Part shown: piece by piece, positions 31,896 to 46,700 of the stretch
Position numbering within the stretch: the stretch's first letter is position 1
Layout of the letters: the number at the start of each line of letters is the position of its first letter
Assembly (NCBI RefSeq): GCF_028476545.1
Contig: NW_026731871.1
Span: 1 to 64,000, forward strand
Reading direction: 5' to 3'
Length of the DNA: 64,000 bases
Origin: Physella acuta
Taxonomy: Eukaryota > Mollusca > Gastropoda > Physidae
The notes under the pieces: model-generated
Told to the model about the DNA's origin: nothing
What the model saw: only the letters and a program-made list of their open reading frames with translations
Databases searched by the model: none
Translations under genes and position numbers: made by a program

Positions 31896-32220
31896 TATGG
31901 GGCGGAGTGGTCTAGCGGTAGAGAGCTGAACTGCTAATGTGACGGTAATGTGATTCTACCGCCACCCTGTGCTCCGCCTCTTCCTCCCTCTTCTCCCCCC
32001 CCCCCCCCCCCCCCCCGTTAGACTGTTCAGTCGCTAGATCTACATTGTGACTCATCCCAAGCCGAAAAGGCTTATGGGACAGGCCCGTCGCTGGTGCGAT
32101 ATTAGGGCCGGTAACCGATTAACTCGGTCTTTCTACCCCGACCACTGCCCTTGCTCAGCGCACCTGCACGCTAACCCTCACCCTGGGTATAAGCGTCCAA
32201 GAAATTAGGAGTTATCGCTT
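31896..32220 (+). mobile_element. SINE with SINE-1-like tRNA head
   Basis: The head GGGGCGGAGTGGTCTAGCGG then TAGAGAGCTGAACTGCTAA is the same as the head of the reverse SINE-1 at 56773-56930. The following body (GCCGAAAAGGCTTATGGGAC, CCGATTAACTCGGTC) differs, so this may be another family or a recombinant. A C run splits it at 31997-32019. Confidence 0.5.
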
Positions 32221-32229
32221 CTTAGCAGA

Positions 32230-32790
32230 AGGTATTTGATTATTTTAAAAAACTAGAAATCTATAATATCGACCTTAAGTGTCATATGTTTTATTGTCTG
32301 CATTTGATGTAATTTTACTATTATCTATATTGTTGTAATTTTCCCTCAACTTGAGTTGTATTGAATGAGTACCTCTCATTACTATATCCCACAACATTGT
32401 TCTATCCTACACATGTAACTCTAGTTATGTTGTTTTTGTTAGCAATATTTAGTAGGCCATGCCTTCTATTTACAGCGTTCTAGGTCGGGGACCAATCATT
32501 CAACTCACAACTGCTATTTTAACAGACAAGGCGAACGCATGTGTACGCGTTGGAAGTCTCAAGTTATTAAGTTATGTAAACTCTATATGTGTAATGAAAG
32601 TTTATAATTAAGACATCACATACGCAAAACAAAGTTTGTAATAAATTTATTAATAACCTTCTAGGTTATTAGCGTTATTATTTTAATATCAGTAACTGTT
32701 GTACTATATTCCCGGTAGAGAAGCGGCACAGACCCTCCTACCGGTTGAATTTACAGATTTTACTACTATCACGGTACAAATATACAATTT
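32230..32790. other. AT-rich stretch
   Basis: Nothing recognised. Confidence 0.4.
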
Positions 32791-32794
32791 TACC

Positions 32795-32990
32795 GTTAAC
32801 AGCTAACCCGTACGTATCGAGTTCGAATCCGGGTCCAAGTCAGTAGACCGACCCTGAGTCCACCCAACTCTGATGGGTATCTAACTCACGTTAGGGAAAG
32901 TAAAGGCGGCTGGGCATAGTGCTGACCACACTATCTCTTCATATGCCGAGGTCACAGAAGCAAGTGAACTCTACTTCACTTGCCCCATAG
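32795..32990 (+). mobile_element. SINE-1 copy
   Basis: GAGTTCGAATCCGGGTCCAA, GTCCACCCAACTCTGATGGG, GTTAGGGAAAGTAAAGGCGG, CATATGCCGAGGTCACAGAA, CTTCACTTGCCCCATAG in the family order. Confidence 0.85.
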
Positions 32991-32999
32991 ACCGTCATG

Positions 33000-33660
33000 T
33001 TTGAAAAGGGAACTTTTTTTACTGATTGGCAGAAGAGTTTGTACGTCTGACTTGATGCAGGGAGGGCGAGGCGATTTGGTGTCGCGTGAATTGGTAGGTT
33101 CAAATCCTGTTGGGTTTAAACTGTTCTGTCTTTACTTGGACTATATTCTGTACCTTTGTCTACTGTTGGCGTTGAAATATCACTTTCTGTTTACATTGCT
33201 ACTTCATGTGCTTGTGATATTGGAACTGAATTTCGTCTGGGGCTGGTAGGTGGAAGTGGTTAGTCCAATATTGGGTAGATGAGCATCGTTGGCAGGCGTT
33301 GCCTTCGTGGGCATTAGCTCAACTAATGCCCAAAAGATGCATCAACAACTAAGCCTAGCCGCCGTGAATGTATTGCCATTTCACCAAAATTCTTTGTTTC
33401 CTTTTGAATTAACGTCTTTTTTTATTTTTGCACAAAATCATCGAGGACTTCTATTTTCATCCTGAGATGAAGGAAGAGGAGAAAATAAACAAAATGGAGA
33501 CACAACTGCAAGGTGTTGCTGATGCTTCTGTGTGGATTCTCGAAATTTGAAAAATAAAAGATCTGAATAGGCCTAGATTTGGTGTAGTTTTTTTTTTGTC
33601 TACACATTTCATTTGGTGTGAAAAAGACTAGATTCATATTGTCTTTGGTCTGGGTAAAAC
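33000..33660. other. Non-genic stretch
   Basis: Short frames only, none with a recognisable motif. Confidence 0.4.
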
Positions 33661-33670
33661 ATGCATAGGC

Positions 33671-34259
33671 CAGGGGTCGGCAACCTGCGGCTCGCGAGCA
33701 GCATGCGGCTCCTTTGATGGCAAGATGCGGCTCTCCAGCTCCATGCACAATTATTAATAATTTTATTTTATTTTCAAAACTCATAAAAATATTAGTCTGC
33801 AACACTCTGTAATAAACGACATAACAATTGTTATAAACAATAAACATTCACTATTATATTAGAATATTTAGTTACTCCCTATCTCAGTGTAGGCCTACTT
33901 CCTATTACATTGTCCATTCCAAATTGAAATATTCAACTTCACAAAGAAACTAAACCAGTTAAGTGCAAAACTGAAAGGAAAATCTAGCCTATGTCCTGCT
34001 TGAAAAGGTGGTTTGTTTCGAAAAAAAAAAAAAATTTGAATACATGATTAGCGGTAAATTACTAAAAATATCGTTCAGAAACCAGTACCTATTCAATCAC
34101 TTAAGCATTAATATAAACAAACTGAAGGATGTTTTCACTGAGAGATTTGAACTATTCAAAACAAATGCAAGTACTCTGACGTTCATAGTAGACCCTCTCA
34201 ACACAAATTCAAATGAGAGTATCTCATATATTCAAAGCTGTTTATTTTAATATTTTAAT

Positions 34260-34347
<88 letters not shown>

Positions 34348-34483
34348 TGATATTTGTTTAGGATTATATATTTACTAAACAAATATACTATTGACATAAA
34401 AATGTTAGTGGCTCTTTAAGAACCGGGTAATGTTGTAAATTGTAAGTTTTGGCTCTTTTGTCTCAAGTGGTTGCCGACCCCTG
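33671..34483 (+). mobile_element. hAT element with transposase remnant (perfect TSD)
   Basis: Ends CAGGGGTCGGCAACC and GGTTGCCGACCCCTG (last 14 bases matching) with the exact 8-bp duplication GCATAGGC at 33663-33670 and 34484-34491. Inside, a short plus-strand frame (34008-34250) with NINKLKDVFTERFELFKTN and FIVDPLNTNSNES looks like a piece of the GTF2IRD2/ZBED5-like hAT transposase. A TA microsatellite has grown inside (34265-34344). It is non-autonomous: most of the transposase is gone. The 200-bp element at 10932-11131 is a shorter relative. Confidence 0.85.
34265..34344. repeat. (TA)n microsatellite
   Basis: About 40 TA units within the hAT element 33671-34483. Confidence 0.95.
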
Positions 34484-34499
34484 GCATAGGCTGATATTT

Positions 34500-35215
34500 A
34501 GTAAATTTTCCAGTGTCGCTTTAGCGACGACTTTTAAGAATGCATGCAATCAGAGTGCACGCTATTTAGAATAGACCGGTCGAATTTGAGCTAATAATTA
34601 AATTAAAAAAAAAAGTGAGTTTTTTTTATTAATGAAGTTATTTGCAAGCGAGTTAATGTTTTTTATTTGTAACTTCAGTTGTAAATTAAATATCATTTTG
34701 ATAACACGTAAGAATCGGACACATTTTCATAAAAATCTATTATGTTAATTAATTACTTCCTATTAGTGAATCATAATGAGTTATAGAATGCAACTCTTAA
34801 TTATCTGCGTTTATTTCAGCAATTTTATACCAGGTTACCTCCCATGTCATAGGCTCATTTAGGTACTCAAGGGAAGTAATGTAATAATTTGCCCTGATCC
34901 TACCTTCCCTACCTTTGATTAGAGACCCTGATTTTGTACATCCATTTCGTTTTGTCTTTGTCCAAACTTTTAAAGTTTTCGTGTTGTTTAAACTTCACAC
35001 AGCATCGGTTAAAAAAAAATTTCCTTCGCTTGTTTTATCTTTCCTAGGATCTATACAGTGTCTACCTCAGTCCAGGGTACATTTCTTTCTTCCAGTTCCA
35101 CTTGTGGACAGTTAGGTCTGGCGTCCATTTTTCTGACACTCAGCACCTGATAACCCTCCCTCCCCTACCAACAAAACATCACATTTCTTTCTATAACAAC
35201 AAGCCCCAAATCTCA
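34500..35215. other. AT-rich non-genic stretch
   Basis: No gene or element recognised. Confidence 0.4.
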
Positions 35216-35221
35216 TTACAT

Positions 35222-35385
35222 TTATCTTTTTCATCTTGTGCCCAAGACACATGAGGCAGATGATGCAGAGTTCACCTGTTTCAATAACTGCATCATATAG
35301 GGGGGATAGTGTGGTCAGCACTATGTCCAGCCGCCTTGATTTCCCTAATAATTCAGGTACCCATTAGAGCTGGTTGGACTCAGAT
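35222..35385 (-). mobile_element. SINE-1 copy, reverse
   Basis: On the minus strand: CAGCTCTAATGGGTACCTGA, GGAAATCAAGGCGGC, CATAGTGCTGACCACACTAT, AACTCTGCATCATCTGCC, ATGTGTCTTGGGCACAAG. Confidence 0.75.
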
Positions 35386-35389
35386 TTAT

Positions 35390-37425
35390 AACTGATTTAT
35401 GCCTGAGGTCTCAACACAACACCAAAACATTCACAGTAACATCATTGCTTAACCCTATTCCTACAACCTTATTTCACTGTTCAACTACAAGTTGGGTAGA
35501 ACTGACGCGTGAACTTTTTATATAAGAATCTATTTTAAAAAAAACACACAAACAAGTAATAAAATTGTCAGATATATATATTTTTATAGATTTGATAAAT
35601 CCTACTATATAGTTACGTATAAAGGCAAATGGTGAATATTCATTCACTGAGAAACGCATTGATAACTGAGTTAGAAAATGATTACAAATGGCTTGAGGAA
35701 AAAAAGTTGTATACAAAGAAATATGGTGACAATGCCATGTGGGCAGATGCCCTCTCTAGACACCAATTTTGGTAGAATATTTAATCTTAAGATACCAGCA
35801 TCATAAATCTTTTTGATAAATCAAAAAATTGTATTGTTACATAACTAAAACCAAACCAATTCAGTTTAGCAGGAGAGTGTTTATATCTGTTTAAATTGAG
35901 TTGGTGTTCAAGTAATTTAAAAATAAACAAAACATGTTCATAAATAATGCAGTGTTGTCTTACAGGAAGAACAATTGAAAAGCTACATTTGACTGAAAAA
36001 AATATCATTCATTACATTTTAATATCTATTTTACTTTTTAGATGTTTAATGTATTTCTCACAAAAAGTTTTAAATTTAAAATTATCATCCATCATATTTA
36101 TTTTAATAAAAACAAAAAATTCTCCCCTATACTTTCTAAATCACGCAGTTTAAATATTTTGAGCAAGCAATGTTGATTACATTTTTAAAAATATAGTTCA
36201 TTTTAAACTTGTGTTAAGACATGATAGCCTCAATTAATATAACAACGTAGGCCTAAACTTTTTTTTTTAAATCTAGTCAATAGTTTGAATAAACAGTGGA
36301 ACGTTTATCTTACATCAGTCACACACAATGAAAACACAAAATTATTCAACATTGCATAGAAGGATCAGCTTTTAAAGTAATCTCTCAGTAAATATAATGT
36401 CAATTGGGTTCAATGTTAAAGAGTAGATCTTGTAGTATGGTTAATCCTCTAATTAGGTTTATCATTTCTACTAAAGTTAATCCTCTAATTAGGAATCTTA
36501 ATTTAGGTCTAGTAAAGTTTTTTAACCAGTAATCCTCCAGTAACTGACTCAAACTTTCCCAGATTTTTGTATATAACAGCTGTTCAAATATTTACATACA
36601 AAATGTAGACTAAACATGTTCAAAATTTTGATGCCCAAATACCACTACAAGAAAATGCAAAATTGTTAATACCAGAAATGATCTTTGGACCAAAACATTT
36701 TGGTGCATTATCAAGAAAGGTTGGAAAACATGGGCAAACAATGAACCATAGCTAATGTTCTTTTTTAATTTGCTTTCTTTAATATGAATAGGGTAAGCAT
36801 AATTAACAATAAAACTTAAATAAAAAGTATCTTCAGTACAAAAAAAGATTAAACAACAACTTAGCTAATAATTATATTATAACTAGTTTATTTACAGACA
36901 GAACAAACTCTTCAAACAAATGTTTCAAAATGTATACAGTCTTCATCAGACTGATAAAGAAAACACACAATAATGTCAAACGGTGGCTTCAGCTTCACAA
37001 AATTGATTATTATAAGTAAAATAGTAAATACACCTTATATCATTCTTCTGTAATAGACACCATTCTTACAGAGCAAATGTATAAACAAGAATATATTATG
37101 TGCATAGAAGTATACTATATTATTCTATGAGAGGAATTAGCCTAGGATGATTCTAGCCTCATCTCATTGCACGGTTCATGAGAAGCTTACATTTTAAAAA
37201 TTCTATCAGATTCAATCTTACATTCATCCAAATTTACATTGACATAACAGAATATCACTAACTTACACCTACTACAAAATATCACTTTAACATATCCCAG
37301 TTAAAGAATATCATTATAAACTGAATCTATTGAGTACTAAGTCTCAGTCATGACCAATGTTAAAATATTACCACCAAAAAAATCAAGTTTTAAGAAAACA
37401 AAATACAACAGTAAGCTTACACAAA
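35390..37425. other. AT-rich stretch that probably includes the papilin 3' UTR
   Basis: No coding signal. The part next to 37426 should be transcribed as the 3' UTR of the minus-strand papilin gene; an AATAAA on the minus strand at 36892-36887 is one candidate polyadenylation signal. Words such as TTAATCCTCTAATTAGG are repeated at 36443 and 36478. Confidence 0.45.
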
Positions 37426-37556
37426 TCACAACTTGCCAGCATCCCTACATGACTTACAGCACATGTTGGCAAAAATGTGAATACCACACATGTGTCTGAG
37501 GACATAGCGCCTACAGTCCTGGACCTTTCTTGTGTCAACACACTTGGTGCTTGGGC
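37426..37556 (-). CDS. PAPLN: Papilin-like exon r: PLAC module and stop
   Basis: Acceptor TTGTCTTTCAG. KCVDTRKVQDCRRYVLRHMC then FANMCCKSC is the six-Cys PLAC (protease and lacunin) module that ends papilins and many ADAMTS-like proteins. TGA at 37428-37426. Confidence 0.92.
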
Positions 37557-37716
37557 CTGAAAGACAAAGGTCAAACTTATAGGTTTTATCTTACATGCAC
37601 ATGTGTATAAGCTGATATAATGTAAAACTGATTTTGTTAAATGGTCCTAGAGTTCTTTTGAAAGTTGCTATGTCAAGAACTCAAGATTCTTAGATAGTGG
37701 GTTCCTCAATTTTTCT

Positions 37717-37778
<62 letters not shown>

Positions 37779-40700
37779 ATGTTTTAAAAAGTTAGACATC
37801 CTATAAAGTTGCCATGTGGGGGTGGGTTCTAAAAGTATGACACAAACTCAACACAAAGATATTTAATTTAAATAGGCTCTTCACCCTTTAAAATAGGAAA
37901 GTAAAATACACAAATTTTGTAGGCCTACTTTTAAAAAAATCACAAATGAAAGCATACATGATAAGTATATTAAAATGTAGGAGAACGATGCTTGTATGTC
38001 TATACCATGTACGTTTAATCAGAATAGTGCAGGGGTTCACAATTTGTCAAAAATGCATCTTTTTAAATTAAAAAAAAAATAGAGACTTTGTGTCTTAACT
38101 TATTTATATGCAATCCAATAGTAGTGCAGGGGCCCATAAAGAAATATTTTTGTCTAAATAATTATTAGTAGTGCATTTAAAAATCAAAATATTTATTTAG
38201 AATGCCTCAGTCTTTGTAACTATATGTTATACATATGTATTTATACATAGCTGGTTCTACAGTGATATGGTAGGACTACACCAAAATACACTTGCTTATT
38301 AAATACAACTACGTAGGCTTAATAGTCCTTAGTTTCTTTAACATATTTAATGCATTTTTTTTGGTCTAGTATCCCACTAAAGGCTATTCAATTCTGCACA
38401 TTTTACATGTATTTATTTATAAAGAGGAGTTGCTCGACTGCCATTGAATATCACATATTATGCAGAATTTGAGCTTAAAATTTACTTTTTAATGGTACCA
38501 AACCTATTATTATACGAGCCCTGTGAAGTAAAAAGCTACTACATTTGGGTGACAAAGGCAAAAATTGCGTTTTTTCTACTACCAATGACATCTTGCAGAC
38601 AAGTATGGGATGGTGTAGTTGAATGGTATCAACATACAACTCAAAATTCTCAATTTCAAATTTATTACAATTTAGTTCTAGTTAGTAGAAACACCCTGAG
38701 GCCACCTAACTCATAATTGGGGAAATGTATGCAGTTAAGGGTACTTTACATAAGTGGGATTGTATATTTTAACAAGCCCAATAAAGTAGCTTATCAAGAT
38801 ATCTTTTTGTCTACATCACATACAGTGCCTTGATAAAAATGTACATCTTGCTAGTTGTTTTATGAAACACAATCGACAGCATGCAGGCACACGTCTACCT
38901 ATATTTCTTACATTAAAAAATTATTCCCTAGTTTTTATAATCTAGTTTATTTTAGGCGTGTATCAAGACCAGTAAATTATTTTTAAACTTTAAGGGAAGG
39001 AGAAGAACATGGCCAACAACTTACTCTGTAGTTGTATCTGGATGGTGGTCACATCCTCCACTGCCTTCTCTGTGCTGCCGTTGGCTATACACTTGTAGGT
39101 GCCGGAATCTTCTATGGACGCAGAGAGGATGGTCAGGTCCCCATTGCTCACTCTGGTGTTGTTGTCACTGGTCAGGACTTTCCCGTCCTTCTTCCATTCT
39201 AAGGTAGGGGCAGGGTACCCGGCGCCCTTGCAGACCAAAGTGATTGTGTCCCCTTCTGAGTAGGTGTGTTTGTGCTTCTGAATGGTTACCTCAACTGGAT
39301 CTATTCAGCCAAACAAAACAACAATTATGAGTGATTCTGATTTACTGTAATAAGTAAATGCACTTATTACACATAATTTTTTTATATTGATCTCTAACTT
39401 GCTGTTTTCAAGCTCAATGTATAAATTTGTATTTTTTCAAACATTTTTAACAAGCAATTTTGTTTTTTTAATGAACTTTAATGTTTTAAAGTAACAGTCA
39501 TTTTTGCTCAAGACTAACTCTGTGTTAAAACATAAAACAAACTCAGCTATTAACTTATTCGTATTAGACTGCCATAATATTTAGCAAAGAATGACAAAAT
39601 ACTCAGATGGCTTTATAACTGGTTACAATCAATTTCATTTTACTTTCACCTGAGGCTGTTTCTGATTATGAAGGGCACAGCAGAGGGGCCCCCATTTTTA
39701 GGGGCCTTTTAAAATTCTTTCTTAGTGATTAGTGCTCTAGTAAAATATAAACTGGTATAAATAAAACACAGCCATTTTTAATACTGACCTCTGATTTGGA
39801 CCTGGATCTTTCTTCTACTAGGGGAGTTCACTCCATTTTCAGCAGAGCAGGTGTAGTCCCCTGCATCCTCAGGCTGGATGCTGTCAACGACCAAGGTGCC
39901 GTTACCGAAAATCTGATGATGTCTGCCGGAGCTTAAGACCCGGCCCCTGTACTCCCAGGAGACCCGGGGCGGGGGTGTACCTGTGGCGTGGCACGTCAGG
40001 ACAGCTCTGACACCTGGTTTGAATGCCATGCGGATAGGTCCAGGCATGATGTGTACAGGCACTGGGATCAAGGAAACAACAGGTCAGCTATACACTGATA
40101 AATACAATGGTCAGCAATACATTTGTCTTACTAATAGGGTAAATGGGAAGGCATTAAGCACTTCCTAACCAGGAAGTCTTTACTTCAGTTTCTGGGTTCA
40201 AATCTATTGAAGATCTATGAGCAACCCCAGCATAGACATCAAGAACAGTAACTCTACTCCATCTGCCGTATCAATTTTAAAAAGTGTACTTCTCTCTATA
40301 ACTTCATATTTTAGTACTTTTACAAAGAAAATGGGTCAACCGATAAATCTTATTGCCTAAAAATTAAAATAAATGTTTAGGGGCCTAAAAAAAGTTAGTC
40401 ATGGCCATGGGTGGGGGAAGGGGGTTTCTCATAAAGGGTATCAAGTATCCCTTAAAATGTTGTTTTACATAATTGGAAACATTACACTGGTTCAGTTCAA
40501 CATACCATGAATGTCAACTTTGAACCTCTGAATTCTCCCAACAGCATAAACGTCCTTGACCCTGCAGGAGTATATCCCTGCCACATCCTCAGTCACTTGA
40601 TTAAAAATGAGAGTCCCATTGGGTAAAATATCATACAATGGGCTTGAGTACAGCCGGTTGCTAAAGGGAGATCAAAAAAAGAAAAACTACATTAATTAAA

Positions 40701-43700
40701 TGTTTACAATAAAATGTTAGTGAACAATTATTCACATAAATCTAATTAAAGTTTAAAAATTGAATAGAAATTTCTATATTAATCTTAATTTGTAATAAGA
40801 AAAGTAATTTCTCATTACAAGAAAACAAAATGCTGTTTCCTTGTCAAGCCCTAACAAAAAAATTGAAAGCACCCATAATGAACAGTGGTGTCCATTATAA
40901 AGGTGAAACAACAAGATAAGTTATGTATAATAAATAACAGAATTTAATTAAGCATTAAATATTCTAGATTTAACATAATACAGCAGTATAAAATATTCTC
41001 ACATGTCCTTGAACCAGAAGACCTCAGAACCAGTGTAGGGACAGTGGAGAGAAGCTTGAGTGCCTACTTTCACTGAGACCAGTCTTTGGTTTTCTTCTAG
41101 GCTTGTGTTGGATTCTGAGGACACATATAAGGTACAGTTTTTTAATAAAAACTTTGCAAAAAAATATAGTGGTATTTTAAAGAGATAATTTATTTTATGT
41201 TTCCTAACATCATGGTGCAGAATTTCTTTCGTTCTTGATTTTTGATGTTGGAAGGGATTCCCCCCAACACATTTATTACGTGGCAACATGTATTATGCCC
41301 TATTGGCCATAGACTCAGATTTCAGTCTGCTTTTCTTTTTGGATTTGCTTCCATAACCTTTGTCCAGCCAAGAACAAACTACAAGTCAGGGGCTCGAACT
41401 CCAACCATTAGCTTAACCGACTGGACCACATCAACCTCCTTGCAGTATTTAAAAATGGACATTTTAATTTCATTCTAATTTATATTACATGTGATATAGA
41501 AATTATAACTTGTTCATAAAGATAAACTGACCCACCATAACAATTAGACCTCTCCCGATCAACAGCCCTGGTTATCCCATCATTGCAGCAGCCATAAGCA
41601 GAATATCTGCAGGAATCAGGGCGTGGGGTGCTTGGCGCAACAGCTCCTAATAATTACAAAATTATTTACATTTCATATTAGCTTTTGGGATAGTTAAACA
41701 AATTACTTGAAATGTTTTTTTTTAAATAAGATAAAAAAAACCTTAGAAATAGAGAACCAAAGGGTGGTAACATGGAACATGTAGGGACAAAGAAACTAAA
41801 GTGCTGTGAGATTCATCTGGTGAGATACGATGCCCCTTTGGCCCAGAATGTTTCAGGCCCGGGGAAACGTAGTGAAAAGTCAGGCAGGGGCACATCCAGG
41901 ACAAAACAGGCTCCGCGGCCATATTATCCAAGCCTTTAGTGGGAGAGTTAGCGCCGGAGCACCAGTTGAGACGAAAACTGAGAAGGGAGCTTTGGCCATT
42001 CTCCAGTTTAATATCTACGGCTTGGTAGGCCAACTGGTAGAACTGAAGAAAACCCTATCAGAAAATAAAATCAATGCTAGGAAACTCTGCTAAAGCCAAA
42101 AAAGAAATGCAATGTGACAGCTATACTCAGTACAAATGCCCATGTCCTAAATGCAAGGGTGTCCTGACACGGGCCAACAGGGGATAAGACTGACTGTGTC
42201 TCTGTCTGGGTGTGGAAGGACGGACAGGAGTATACGATAGTGAACGTATACAATACCCCTAGAAATCCCATTGAATTACCCAAATACCAGGACGGACAGA
42301 GGCATGTCATTATCATGGGAGATATGAACGCTTAGTCCGCTAAGTGGGGGTATGATAAGGAAACCAATGCATGGTGTGCCTACAGAACAGGTACTCAAAG
42401 CCAACTCTTTTACACATGGCCAGCAAAGCGTACACGCAGCCAGACCTAATGCTGGTATCGGCCAACCTTGTTTCAAGAGCAAAAACCACTGTAGTGCCGG
42501 GTGTGGGGAGGCTCCACTCCGCAATGACTCAAAGGTTGCCTCCTCAAGCAGAGAGACTGCAGAAGTCCTCAACGAATACTTTGCCACTGCAAGCAAAGGA
42601 ATAGAGCCATGCGAACGCAAGAGAGAGGTTGAAAGCTTATTGAGCACAGCGGAGGTGGTGGAACCAGCAGTCCCCGACCCACTCTTTTTGTCTCTTTCAA
42701 TATGACAGAGCTCTTCGTAAAGCTAAAAATGGGAAAGCCGCATGGCCTGACCAGGTGTCCAATGAAATGTAAAAGCAGATAGGACAGCGCAGTAGAGAGC
42801 GACTACCCGCCCTAATCAACTGCTCGTGAGAGAAAGATGTCCTCCCCACCAGTTGGAAAAAAGCAGAACCTGGGAAGGACCTTTAGCTCACCTGCGAGCT
42901 ACCGTCCGATTTCACTGCTCTAATTAGTACTGGTACTTAGAGTTCATTAAAATCATAGATCCTAGCCAGTGCGGCTTCCGTAAGGGTAAGCAGCCCATGG
43001 ACTCCATTCTTCGGTTGACCAAAGAGATAATGAGCGGCTTCCACTCGGAAAAGAGTACCTATGTGGCACTATTTGACATGAAGCAGGCGTATGATGGCGA
43101 ACAGGACTACTGTTTAAACTCAGGCAAATCGGCCTAAGCGAGAAACGGCTCAAGAAACGGTAGTGGCCGGACTCATAGGGCAAATAGTACAAGTTACTTG
43201 AGTGGAAGGAAAGTTTGAGCCCACCCGGCAGACAAGGAACACGCCATGGGATGGTGGCGATGCCCAAACTCCATCACGATCAAGCTGGGTACCAGACGGC
43301 AGGACATCCCGCTACTGGTGGGGGAAGGACAAGCCTGATGAGAGCCTACAGATCCATGTCACAATAGTTACTTTGGTAAAGTAATTACTTCCCCTTAACA
43401 AATGTTAAGTTGTATTTGAGATGGTGTAATTGAAAATACTGTTTTGTTGATACTAGTTTATATTTTTATTTTTATTTTATACCATTCATGCAGATGAATA
43501 CATCAGATGAGTGCTACACAAAATAATGGTTTTCACACGCCTGCTTATGTTTGGGTTATTCCACTTACCTCTAATGCATTTATTCTCACATTCCTCTTTA
43601 TTGTTGAAACGGTTGCCATTTCCTGTACACCCCCCATAATAAAACCTCATGCAGGCCGCCTTATTAGTGTCGTAGTACCACAGAATCGTCCAGTTATTAC

Positions 43701-46700
43701 AGCCCCCTTGGTCTTTTTTCAACACACAAACATCTGGTAAAAATAAAATTGCTTAAATTATTTTTCTTCGTTTTTTTTTATTATTTTATATTAATTTAGT
43801 ACTTTTGGAAATGTACATATTTTAAGATTTAGATCTAGCTTTGAAATAAAAAACTGATTTATTTTTTTGAATGTTGAGTTCTGAAAAATATTTATAAATA
43901 ACTTTACTCGAAATAAATAAATGGTAGGGTAAGTCCTAAGATCCAGATGACATCAAATGGGCGCCTCAAAGAAGAAGAAAAATGGATGCGAACAGATGGT
44001 AGAATTGTCATGGGCGGCTGCCAGGAAAATTGTCAGTAACTGACAACAACAAAAACGCTACTTAAAAGCGTATGTTCAGTAGCATAACATTTCAAGCCAT
44101 GTTTGCCTGATTACTAGTTTCAAGCAACTTGTTTTTCTTAGTTCGAAATTTTGTAATACAAACCTTGAAAGAACTTTCTTAATTATCACTAGAATTGAAC
44201 AAAATTTTATTCCAGTTCTTTTGTATATATATACCAATAAAACTGATAGAACTCATTTTTAAAAATGTGTTATGTTTTTTCTTTTTTTAAGTAGTATCAA
44301 AAAAATTTAATCTATCTCAGAATATAATCCTGTAAATTAGTTACATCCAATTTTTAGCAATTTTCATATTTAGGCTAAACTCTTTGAGTTACAGCTATAT
44401 GCAAAATATTAGGTTTAGAAATAAGCTGCTATTTATTTTAAAGCCCTTCTTGTTATTGGTTACAAGAGCTAAAATTTGACTAACTTGATTCAACACTTGG
44501 AATGACGTTTGACTCAGGGGTTGTGGGTCTGCGGTTGCTCGCAGGTTCTTTGTAACATTTCTGCATGCAGCTCTCCTGGCTGTCAAACCTGTTGTTGTTG
44601 CCTCCACAACCAGAGTATTGGAAGGACTCGCATCTGTTGCGTGCAGGGCTGTAGAACCACTTGATGCTGTTGGCTTTGCAGGTGCCCTGGATACAAGAAA
44701 TTAAAGGTTTACATGTGTTGTACCACAAGATAATGTAGATGAAGACAAGAAGTTATACGTTTACATGTGTTGTGATAAGTGATGTTGTACCACAAGATAA
44801 TGTAGATGAAGACAAGAAGTTATAGGTTTACATGTGTTGTGATTAGTGCTGTTGTACCACAAGATAATGTAGATGAAGACAAGAAGTTATAGGTTTAAAT
44901 GTGTTGTGATTAGTGCTGTTGTACCGCAAGATGGTGTTGATGAAGACAAGAAATTATAGGTTTAAATGTGTTGTGATTAGTGATGTTGTACCACAAGATA
45001 ATATAGATGAAGACAAGAAGTTATAGGTTTAAATGTGTTGTGATTAGTGATGTTGTACCACAAGATAATATAGATGAAGACAAGAAGTTATAGGTATGTT
45101 GTGAGCAGGGCTGTTGTACCACAAGATGGTGTAGTTGAAGCTGAAGACAATAAATTATAGGTTAAAATATGTTTAAGAAACATCTATAAATACTTACACA
45201 CACAAGGGAGGGGAGATAATGGTTCTGACTAAGTGAATTTGTATGGAAGAGTAGGTAATGAGAGCTAAGCTCCATGTTGTAGAACATATTTGGACTTAAA
45301 TTAGTTCTTAGGCCTACATGAAGTACTTCTGTAAGTTAAACTGGCATCATAATACCTTCACATTACTATGGTGATTCAACATTCCAATAAGTCATTTAAT
45401 CAAACACTAAATAAAATATGTATTTTCTTTTACATCAGAAAAGAAGCAAATTTAAACATAACTTTTTAAATTTTATTTTGTTAATTTGTGTTTTTGAATC
45501 CTAGTACAAAAATATCTTAAGTCAAACCTCCCCCCCCCCCCCCCTTCCAAAAAAGTGAAGAACGCTATTAAGTCTGCACCTAAGGCCTTTACTGTCAGAA
45601 AATGTAAAATTACATTTACTAACAAAAAAAATTTGAATTGACTTCCAATAGCACTAAATTCGTTTACATAGTCTGAATAATAATAAAAAGTATTTCACAC
45701 CTTTGCAGGTAACATCTGGCAAGCGTCTTCTTCCGCTCTAGCACCCTCTCCCGTTGATTGCACCACTATGACTTGGGTAGCCGTGGATCGCTTGTACTGG
45801 TGGCACCGTCTGTCACAGGCACTCAGAGATTCAAAGTTGTTGAGGTTACCCCCACATCCTCCATACAGGAAACTGTAGCACTGGCCAGCTTTACTGTCAA
45901 AATAAAATCTCGGCATGGCTGCTCTACAATTGCCGACATCTTTTTGCTTCATGCAGATTTCTGTAATAAGATAAAATTTAAACATATAAAAATATGCATA
46001 CATTGTATCACATAGAAATTATAAAAAGGGTACCTTATTGACATTTATAAGGTTACATACTGATACTTGTTTAAAGTATCATTTTATGATAAAACAAATA
46101 TAGCTAGCACAAGTTGATAATTAAAAAATGTTGAAAATAAAATAATTAGAGAAATTAAAAATAAAATAATAGAAATAATAGATAAGAATGAGAAAACGAA
46201 TAAAAAACAACAAAAAAGGAAGAAATAGTATTTTAAAATGACCTTGTGCACTGCAGAAATTGTTACACTCGTCCGCCGTTTTGAAATTGTTTCCATTCCC
46301 CCCACATCCTCCGTAAACAAATGGGCTACATGTGCCCTCTTTATGGTTGTAGTACCATCTGTTAATGTTAGCCCTACACACACCAGTCACTGCCTCCATA
46401 AGGCAGATAGCTGTAAGTGAGAGAAGTAATTTGGTGATTAGGTTTCATTTGAATAACATCTTTAAAAAACTCTTTGCTATCCACCAAGTGTAAATTAACC
46501 TCAATGGACGCCAGCGAGAAAAGTCTCAAAGGTATTTGAGAGGTCCATAAATTAATTAAAAAATCATGCACGGCGAAGTTACAATTAATATGGTTATAAA
46601 ATCCTGTCTGTCTGGTTTTTTTCGGACTTTACTAAAGATTGGATGTATTTGATGTTTTTAAGATTTTTGGTAACTAAATTAAAAAATGGCGACATAAACA

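Noticed and set aside
31896-31960. True tRNA gene
   Set aside because: Box-A-like head only, no clover leaf or proper B box; it matches SINE heads elsewhere in the window.
33422-33847. 141-residue minus-strand frame
   Set aside because: It runs into the hAT element end and has no recognisable motif or codon bias.
42276-42705. Short frames over 100 aa on both strands in the papilin intron
   Set aside because: They lie within the Jockey-like LINE remnant; only parts in the plus-strand order match endonuclease or reverse transcriptase.
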